DNA of 32,500 bases from Symbiodinium natans (lineage: Eukaryota; Sar; Dinophyceae; Suessiales; Symbiodiniaceae): NCBI GenBank assembly GCA_905221605.1, contig CAJNDS010002249.1:441523-474022 (forward strand), given 5' to 3'. Of the stretch, positions 28,301 through 28,912 are shown piece after piece. Made by a program: the position numbers and the translations under genes. The stretch's first letter is position 1; every line of letters begins with the position of its first letter. The notes beneath the pieces are model-generated. The model worked only from the letters and a program-made list of their open reading frames with translations, had not been told where the DNA came from and made no database searches.

Positions 28301-28597
28301 TGTGTTGCGAAATACCTGTCTGCTTTGCATCGTGGGGGAGGGGGGGGGGGGGGCTCGCTGTCTGAGTTTCTTTCCAGTCCACATGGTGGATACGTGCAAT
28401 CCTCCCGCACCCCTGAAAGTAGGAAGTGCTGAAATAATACTTCGGGAGTGGAACAAGAACCCTCGAGGTCTTTTCTGGGTCCTCTATAAATCCTGCACAT
28501 GATGCTGGGTGACAGCCATCTTGAGGGAGGGAGCCCTAAACCCTAAACCCTTTATAACCGCATTTGCTGCCTCAAGGCTTACCGCAAGCAACTGTAG
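6655..28597 (+). CDS. Gene A: RRM-WW-RRM RNA-binding protein, ~18 exons (spliced model)
   Basis: Spliced model of about 888 nt (295 aa plus stop) spread over 22 kb. RRM1 is at about residues 5-84 (RNP2 VFLGCI, RNP1 RGWAFVTY). A WW domain is at about 98-127 (PWQEF, KPYYYN, TRWEKP). A linker rich in Ala, Pro and Gly follows, then RRM2 at about 184-269 (RNP2 IFVFHV, RNP1 KGFGFCSY), then a short tail. RRMs bind single-stranded RNA and WW domains bind proline-rich partners, so a role in mRNA processing or translation is inferred. RRM plus WW recalls plant FCA, and RRM2 resembles the third RRM of CELF/Bruno proteins, but the RRM-WW-RRM order matches neither exactly. Every chosen intron is GC-AG, and all phases agree across the model. 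The ATG at 6655 could be internal, because the frame stays open upstream to 6631. Exons 9 and 18 and the end of exon 6 are the least certain parts. Confidence 0.75.
6757..6853. repeat. Interstitial telomeric array, TTTAGGG orientation (intron 1, 5' part)
   Basis: Thirteen near-perfect 7-bp units starting about 80 nt after exon 1. Confidence 0.95.
7742..7797. repeat. Telomeric array, CCCTAAA orientation (intron 1, 3' end)
   Basis: Eight units ending 37 nt before exon 2, lying between the two copies of the exon 2 acceptor. An additional array of the same orientation is at 7300-7345. Confidence 0.95.
7835..7890 (+). CDS. Gene A exon 2 (RRM1 helix 1)
   Basis: Encodes CIPNHVDEEALKEDHMGL in phase with exon 1. 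Acceptor CCAG|GC, donor CTC|GCGG. The acceptor and first 17 exon bases are duplicated upstream at 7689-7710, where they run into non-coding sequence. Confidence 0.7.
8274..8348. mobile_element. Inverted-repeat element, CAGTCCTTAA family
   Basis: GGGATGTTCCCCCTTAAAC... with inner CAGTCCTTAA facing TTAAGGACTG. Related copies at 1562-1630 and 27728-27835. The right outer arm is lost here. Confidence 0.5.
8897..9001. mobile_element. Inverted-repeat element, GACCCGGGAGTA family
   Basis: Begins GACCGGGAGTGGGC and ends TTACTCCCGGGTC. Flanked by AG/TA-like bases (CCAG on the left, TAG on the right). Family members at 18611-18726, 27647-27896 (interrupted) and 31584-31750. Confidence 0.65.
9135..9190. 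repeat. Telomeric array, CCCTAAA orientation, before exon 3
   Basis: Near-perfect 7-bp units with single-base variants. TTTAGGG-orientation repeats lie at the other end of this intron (7905-7935) and after exon 3 (9291-9430, 9530-9592). Confidence 0.9.
9216..9257 (+). CDS. Gene A exon 3 (RRM1 beta-2)
   Basis: Encodes ECEKQGTIKEFFYM: the end of helix 1, then the G-x-I-K-E beta-2 strand typical of RRMs. Acceptor TTCAG|G, donor ATG|GCGG. Phase 0 at both ends. A CCCTAAA array ends 25 nt upstream. Confidence 0.7.
9593..10012. other. AT-rich intronic stretch
   Basis: No coding signal. Contains short direct repeats (GGGTAG...CCAATAAGT twice, GTAATCAT several times) and a partial copy of the TTAAGAACCCC inverted-repeat element near 9785-9806. 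Confidence 0.5.
10038..10346. repeat. GTA/GTC trinucleotide array
   Basis: About 310 bp of GTA units grading into GTC units in alternating runs. Open frames across it (poly-Val, poly-Ser) are artefacts of the repeat. Directly followed by CCCTAAA repeats and exon 4. Confidence 0.95.
10443..10487 (+). CDS. Gene A exon 4 (RRM1 RNP1)
   Basis: Encodes DQVGTDRGWAFVTYE, which contains the octamer RGWAFVTY matching the RNP1 consensus, with Trp at the third position in place of Phe/Tyr. Acceptor CCAG|G, donor GAG|GCCG. CCCTAAA repeats lie upstream and TTTAGGG repeats start about 30 nt downstream. Confidence 0.75.
10518..10604. repeat. Telomeric array, TTTAGGG with TTTAGGA variants (intron 4, 5' end)
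   Basis: Twelve units starting 31 nt after exon 4. Several carry A for the last G. Confidence 0.95.
11262..11370. repeat. Telomeric array, CCCTAAA with a CCCCAAA variant run (intron 4, 3' part)
   Basis: Fourteen units, six consecutive ones converted to CCCCAAA. Confidence 0.95.
11449..11475 (+). CDS. Gene A exon 5 (27-nt microexon, RRM1 helix 2)
   Basis: Encodes DETEAAVAV, which fits the helix 2 segment after RNP1 and joins in phase 0 to exons 4 and 6. Acceptor CAAG|G, donor GTG|GCCA. The 27-nt length would make it invisible to most gene finders. Confidence 0.6.
11666..11750 (+). mobile_element. Short inverted-repeat element, CTCCTATGTAGTA family (best copy)
   Basis: Left arm CTCCTATGTAGTACC... 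and right arm reading CTCCAATGTAAACCC... on the other strand, both ending CTTTTTGGG: imperfect terminal inverted repeats of about 23 bp. The 85-bp length and absence of any gene fit a non-autonomous element. Confidence 0.65.
12128..12225. repeat. Degenerate CCCTAAA array before exon 6
   Basis: Ends 6 nt before the exon 6 acceptor region. Confidence 0.8.
12232..12303 (+). CDS. Gene A exon 6 (RRM1 beta-4)
   Basis: Encodes AMFNGQQIFAGSARPLQCKW and a few more residues: the NG loop, then the G-S-x-R-P-L-x-C-K-W beta-4 strand that ends an RRM. Acceptor CCCAG|G. The 3' end is ambiguous: GC donors after 12294, 12300 and 12303 are all phase 0. A TTTAGGG array starts at 12314. Confidence 0.72.
12314..12470. 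repeat. TTTAGGG array right after exon 6
   Basis: Starts within about 10 nt of the exon end. Clean 7-mers to about 12358, then TTTGGGG and CCTAGGG variants. Confidence 0.9.
13422..13533. repeat. Tandem duplication of a telomere-derived segment
   Basis: CCCTCAACCCTAGACCCTAA followed by CCCTTTAAGGGG occurs twice, about 64 bp apart, almost unchanged. Each copy includes the small palindrome CCCTTTAAGGG. Confidence 0.85.
13932..13976 (-). CDS. Antisense microexon-like island in gene A intron 6
   Basis: On the minus strand, acceptor CAAG|G, GFEIANSEIGDDIFF, then donor TTT|GCAC. K-G-F and D-D-I-F-F faintly recall a cold-shock domain (KGFGF...EDIFF), but the segment is too short to assign. Confidence 0.2.
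14377..14508 (+). mobile_element. 111-bp directional element, copy B
   Basis: Same ends and core as copy A, lengthened by small internal tandem duplications (AACTTT twice, CTAAGTC three times). Confidence 0.6.
14584..14765. repeat. Poly-C tract with CCAGACCCT interruptions
   Basis: About 180 bp of C runs. Open frames on both strands (poly-Pro, poly-Gly) are artefacts. Confidence 0.95.
15195..15248 (+). CDS. Gene A exon 7 (first half of WW domain)
   Basis: Encodes APTKAVTPWQEFTTPEGK: the first signature Trp and the start of the WW sheet. Acceptor GACAG|G. A GT donor at 15244 would shift the frame. Only the GC donor at 15249 gives the textbook continuation EGK|PYYYN in exon 8, which is strong evidence that the GC donor is used. 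Confidence 0.8.
16090..16284 (-). CDS. Antisense coding-like island in gene A intron 7
   Basis: On the minus strand, acceptor CACAG|G is followed by AHGENIGLREFFRDFLNMSA and VAEFGGLNDL, open to TAA at 16092-16090. The first 30 codons look protein-like and the rest may be intron. A plus-strand frame over 15769-16197 is also open, but is Arg/Pro/His-rich and less convincing. Family not recognised. Confidence 0.3.
   Translation of the reverse strand, partial: AHGENIGLREFFRDFLNMSAVAEFGGLNDLTGWPVWCMVFVCVLCDVSKSVACVAEPRHGPWPS
16442..16499 (+). CDS. Gene A exon 8 (second half of WW domain)
   Basis: Encodes PYYYNSVTKETRWEKPAEL: the Tyr-Tyr-Tyr-Asn core, the second signature Trp and the closing Pro of a WW domain. 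Acceptor GCCAG|C. Two GC donors are possible (after 16489 in phase 0, or after 16499 in phase 1). The choice decides whether exon 9 is needed. Confidence 0.8.
16957..17009 (+). CDS. Gene A exon 9 (tentative linker exon)
   Basis: Open in the phase left by exon 8 (end 16499) and ends in phase 0 as exon 10 needs. Encodes a Pro/Ser-rich stretch ending SIPQAPKCK. Preceded by a CCCTAAA array (16901-16940) and followed at once by TTTAGGG repeats, like proven exons. No domain is present, and it could be skipped if exon 8 ends at 16489. Confidence 0.3.
17013..17275. repeat. Inverted pair of telomeric arrays filling gene A intron 9
   Basis: TTTAGGG-type repeats (17013-17075) face a long CCCTAAA block (17119-17275). 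At their centre an 18-bp perfect inverted repeat (17062-17079 with 17109-17126, arm GTTTAGGGTATGTAGCCC) encloses a 29-nt loop. The whole 274-nt intron could fold as one hairpin. Confidence 0.9.
17284..17326 (+). CDS. Gene A exon 10 (Ala/Pro/Gly linker)
   Basis: Encodes AAAPGAAALPGAAA plus the first base of Gly. Acceptor TGAG|G, donor GCAG|GCTC. The phase matches exon 11 exactly. A CCCTAAA block ends just upstream and a TTTAGGG block starts 15 nt downstream. Confidence 0.6.
17341..17555. repeat. Long TTTAGGG array after exon 10
   Basis: About 29 units with occasional variants, beginning 15 nt after exon 10. Confidence 0.95.
17642..17902. repeat. TCTGGGGG minisatellite (8-bp unit)
   Basis: About 32 units of TCTGGGGG with variants. 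Dense G runs make G-quadruplex formation possible. Open frames on both strands (Gly-Val-Trp, Pro-Asp-Pro types) are artefacts. Confidence 0.95.
17903..18792. other. Gene A intron 10 interior
   Basis: Holds degenerate TTTAGGG repeats (18122-18213), a short CCCTAAA block (18335-18367) and a complete inverted-repeat element (18611-18726). No coding signal recognised in 18368-18600. Confidence 0.5.
18611..18726. mobile_element. Inverted-repeat element, GACCCGGGAGTA family (copy 2)
   Basis: Begins GACCGGGAGTAGGCCC and ends CCTCCCGGGTC, with the same internal ATTCCTAGGTT as the copy at 8897-9001. Confidence 0.65.
18793..18898. repeat. CCCCTAAA/CCCCCAAA 8-mer array before exon 11
   Basis: Four CCCCTAAA then five CCCCCAAA units, ending 6 nt before exon 11. 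Confidence 0.9.
18905..18939 (+). CDS. Gene A exon 11 (35-nt linker)
   Basis: Encodes SSTSGQLALTQ after completing a Gly codon. Acceptor CCAG|G, donor CAG|GCGG. Sits tightly between a CCCCTAAA/CCCCCAAA block (to 18898) and a TTTAGGG/TTTTAGGG block (from 18954). Confidence 0.6.
18954..19171. repeat. TTTTAGGG 8-mer array after exon 11
   Basis: A few TTTAGGG units lead into about 22 units of the 8-mer TTTTAGGG, starting 15 nt after exon 11. Confidence 0.95.
19707..19795. repeat. CCCTAAA array (intron 11, 3' part)
   Basis: Twelve units, three changed to CCCTGAA, ending 50 nt before exon 12. Confidence 0.95.
19845..19884 (+). CDS. Gene A exon 12 (linker before RRM2)
   Basis: Encodes AALPALQGGNGPP plus the first base of Gly. 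Joined to exon 13 it gives GPPGANIFVFHV, the usual lead-in to a CELF-type last RRM, in frame. Acceptor GCAG|G, donor CCAG|GCCT. Confidence 0.7.
19894..19972. repeat. TTTAGGG array after exon 12
   Basis: Ten units starting 10 nt after exon 12. Confidence 0.95.
20457..20592. repeat. Poly-G/poly-C tracts in inverted arrangement
   Basis: Two G runs (about 20457-20476 and 20506-20521) and one C run (about 20577-20591) within 140 bp, able to pair with each other. Confidence 0.85.
21016..21085 (+). CDS. Gene A exon 13 (RRM2 RNP2 and helix 1)
   Basis: Encodes GANIFVFHVPINWTDDDF and NAHFS plus two bases of Pro. IFVFHV is RNP2. Acceptor CCAG|G, donor CACC|GCCA. The final CC plus the G of exon 14 restores Pro-Phe-Gly. 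Confidence 0.8.
21086..22220. other. Gene A intron 13, telomere-poor part
   Basis: No telomeric arrays for over 1.3 kb, unlike the rest of the window. One TA microsatellite (21420-21442). No assignable coding sequence. The different texture suggests an inserted block, perhaps a decayed mobile element. Confidence 0.4.
22225..22338 (+). mobile_element. 111-bp directional element, copy C
   Basis: Same ends and core. Located in gene A intron 13. Confidence 0.65.
22419..22513. repeat. TTTAGGG array in intron 13
   Basis: Thirteen units with three TTTGGGG/TTTTGGG variants, just downstream of a 111-bp directional element and adjoining the antisense island. Confidence 0.95.
22522..22610 (-). CDS. 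Antisense exon-like island, possibly a C-terminal exon
   Basis: On the minus strand, acceptor TGCAG|A is followed by GRTVHFVMNVEEYLAGIID then PGGPFRDAE and a TGA at 22524-22522. A GC donor at 22530 is an alternative end. Strongly protein-like, and lies between TTTAGGG blocks. Together with 22776-22842 it suggests a nested minus-strand gene. Function unknown. Confidence 0.45.
22776..22842 (-). CDS. Antisense exon-like island (minus strand, in gene A intron 13)
   Basis: On the minus strand, acceptor CAAG|G is followed by AYLTKEFVDRMGQQFASSMI and NA, then a GC donor after one extra base. Its phase fits the island at 22522-22610. The frame continues open upstream for about nine codons (EYVFRLK). 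Composition is protein-like, but no family was recognised. Confidence 0.35.
23612..23666 (+). CDS. Gene A exon 14 (RRM2 beta-2)
   Basis: Encodes FGQIVSAKIHVDPVTKAR: the FG-x-I-x-S-A-K beta-2 strand and the D-x-x-T-K loop of an RRM. Acceptor ACCAG|G, donor CGA|GCAG. Reads directly into exon 15 (ASKGFGF). An imperfect copy of the acceptor region lies after the exon at 23675-23692, directly before a TTTAGGG array. Confidence 0.8.
23692..23780. repeat. TTTAGGG array after exon 14
   Basis: Twelve units starting 26 nt after exon 14. Confidence 0.95.
24000..24110. repeat. CCCTAAA/CCCCAAA array in intron 14
   Basis: A mix of CCCTAAA, CCCCAAA and CCCCAAG units, followed by a TTTAGGG/TTCCAGGG block at 24178-24232. 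Confidence 0.85.
24299..24321. repeat. Poly-G tract
   Basis: About 22 consecutive G. Confidence 0.95.
24866..24962. mobile_element. Short inverted-repeat element (TTAAGAACCCC family)
   Basis: Left end CTACTATTTGTTCAAGAACC and right end GGTTCTTAAGCAAGTAG are inverted repeats of each other about 97 bp apart. Same family as 30158-30282. Confidence 0.6.
25150..25260 (+). mobile_element. 111-bp directional element, copy D
   Basis: Same ends and core. Flanked by TTAGATT on both sides (25137-25143 and 25262-25268 approximately), a plausible target-site duplication that marks it as an insertion near exon 15. Confidence 0.6.
25282..25354 (+). CDS. Gene A exon 15 (RRM2 RNP1 and helix 2)
   Basis: Encodes ASKGFGFCSYVTTQAATM then AIKGMN. 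KGFGFCSY is RNP1, with Cys at a usually aliphatic position. A GT donor at 25346 exists, but only the GC donor at 25355 keeps Met-Asn-Gly, the conserved turn after helix 2. The acceptor region is duplicated at 25045-25069. Confidence 0.82.
25400..25515. repeat. TTTAGGGG 8-mer array after exon 15
   Basis: Eleven units of TTTAGGGG followed by four TTTAGGG, starting about 45 nt after exon 15. Confidence 0.95.
25958..26011. repeat. TTTAGGG array in intron 15
   Basis: Seven clean units. CCCTAAA-orientation repeats follow at 26053-26095 and 26386-26425, the latter ending 12 nt before exon 16. Confidence 0.95.
26143..26250. mobile_element. Inverted-repeat element, GTAGCCCAG family (copy 1)
   Basis: GTAGCCCAGCGGTACCC at the left and GCTACTGGGCTAC at the right. 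Second copy at 28138-28251, and a fragment at 3011-3075. Confidence 0.6.
26438..26498 (+). CDS. Gene A exon 16 (RRM2 beta-4)
   Basis: Completes Gly and encodes FDTKQGKFLKVTIKKGEEQ: the beta-4 L-K-V-x-I-K-K strand that closes the RRM. Acceptor TGAG|G, donor GCG|GCTT. A GT donor at 26531 would add about 11 more residues, but its phase does not match exon 17. Confidence 0.75.
26500..27900. other. Gene A intron 16 interior
   Basis: Holds a palindromic AT-rich block (26533-26640), short TTTAGGG (26846-26880) and CCCTAAA (27021-27058) blocks and nested inverted-repeat elements near the 3' end. A minus-strand frame over 27298-27645 (115 codons, ...ENFKAHRFAGFWAFVST) is open but not recognised, and includes two degenerate copies of an AAAACCCTG...AAGCGATG segment, so it is not called. 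Confidence 0.4.
27647..27896. mobile_element. Nested inverted-repeat elements
   Basis: The outer GACCCAGAGTA element is split after AAAGGGTACCC by an inner CAGTCCTTAA-family element (27728-27835; GGGATGCTCCCCC at left, GGGGGGAACATCCC at right) plus three CCCTAAA units. GGGTACCC recurs on the far side (27855-27862) before the outer element resumes. Confidence 0.5.
27906..27963 (+). CDS. Gene A exon 17 (C-terminal tail)
   Basis: Completes Arg and encodes YNPDAVSAQNVPAAAAAGV. Acceptor CAAG|G. GC donors are available after 27963 and a few bases before it. A TTTAGGG array begins immediately downstream. Read without splicing, the frame reaches a stop inside that array at 27988-27990, an alternative end. 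Confidence 0.55.
28138..28251. mobile_element. Inverted-repeat element, GTAGCCCAG family (copy 2)
   Basis: GTAGCCCAGTGGTGCCC at the left, degenerate right arm CTGGCACGTAG, and the same T-run and GGGTGCCCTTA interior as copy 1. Confidence 0.55.
28577..28597 (+). CDS. Gene A exon 18 (tentative last codons and stop)
   Basis: Acceptor CAAG|G then AYRKQL and TAG, in the phase left by exon 17. A short CCCTAAA array (28534-28550) precedes it. With 21 nt of coding sequence it rests only on phase, splice pattern and position before gene B. Confidence 0.35.
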   Translation, partial: AYRKQL

Positions 28598-28813
28598 CCT
28601 CTCGCCCAAGGTATGGGTTGAGTAAGTAGTATTTTCTCCACCACAGGAAGAGCCCTCGTGTATGTTAGAAGCTCCTCGTCCACAATGAGAGAGGGTTTAG
28701 GGTGTGGGGTCTAGTGTTTCGGGTTTAGGGTTTAGGGTTTAGGCTTTAGCGTTTAGGGTTTAGGGTTTAGCATTTAGCGTTTAGGGTTTAGGGTTTAGGG
28801 TCTAGGTGGGTTC
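28598..28813 (+). other. Gene A-gene B intergenic spacer
   Basis: Only about 216 bp separate the two same-strand genes. Most of 28694-28803 is degenerate TTTAGGG repeat. An AG at 28804-28805, nine bases before the gene B ATG, could serve as a spliced-leader acceptor as in dinoflagellates. No TATA box or poly(A) signal was recognised. Confidence 0.4.
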
Positions 28814-28912
28814 ATGCCAATCCAGTGCCTCGCATGGCCCGGTCTTCGTGCGGCAGCCCTCTCCTCCGTGGCGGGGCTCCTTGTGCTGGGCGTATGCTGG
28901 GAGAATTCTTGG
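28814..28912 (+). CDS. Gene B exon 1 (signal anchor)
   Basis: Starts MPIQCLAWPGLRAAAL, then the hydrophobic SSVAGLLVLGVCW. GC donor after Trp at 28912 (phase 0). Other GC donors lie a few bases on. The unspliced frame runs on to a stop near 28999. Confidence 0.55.
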
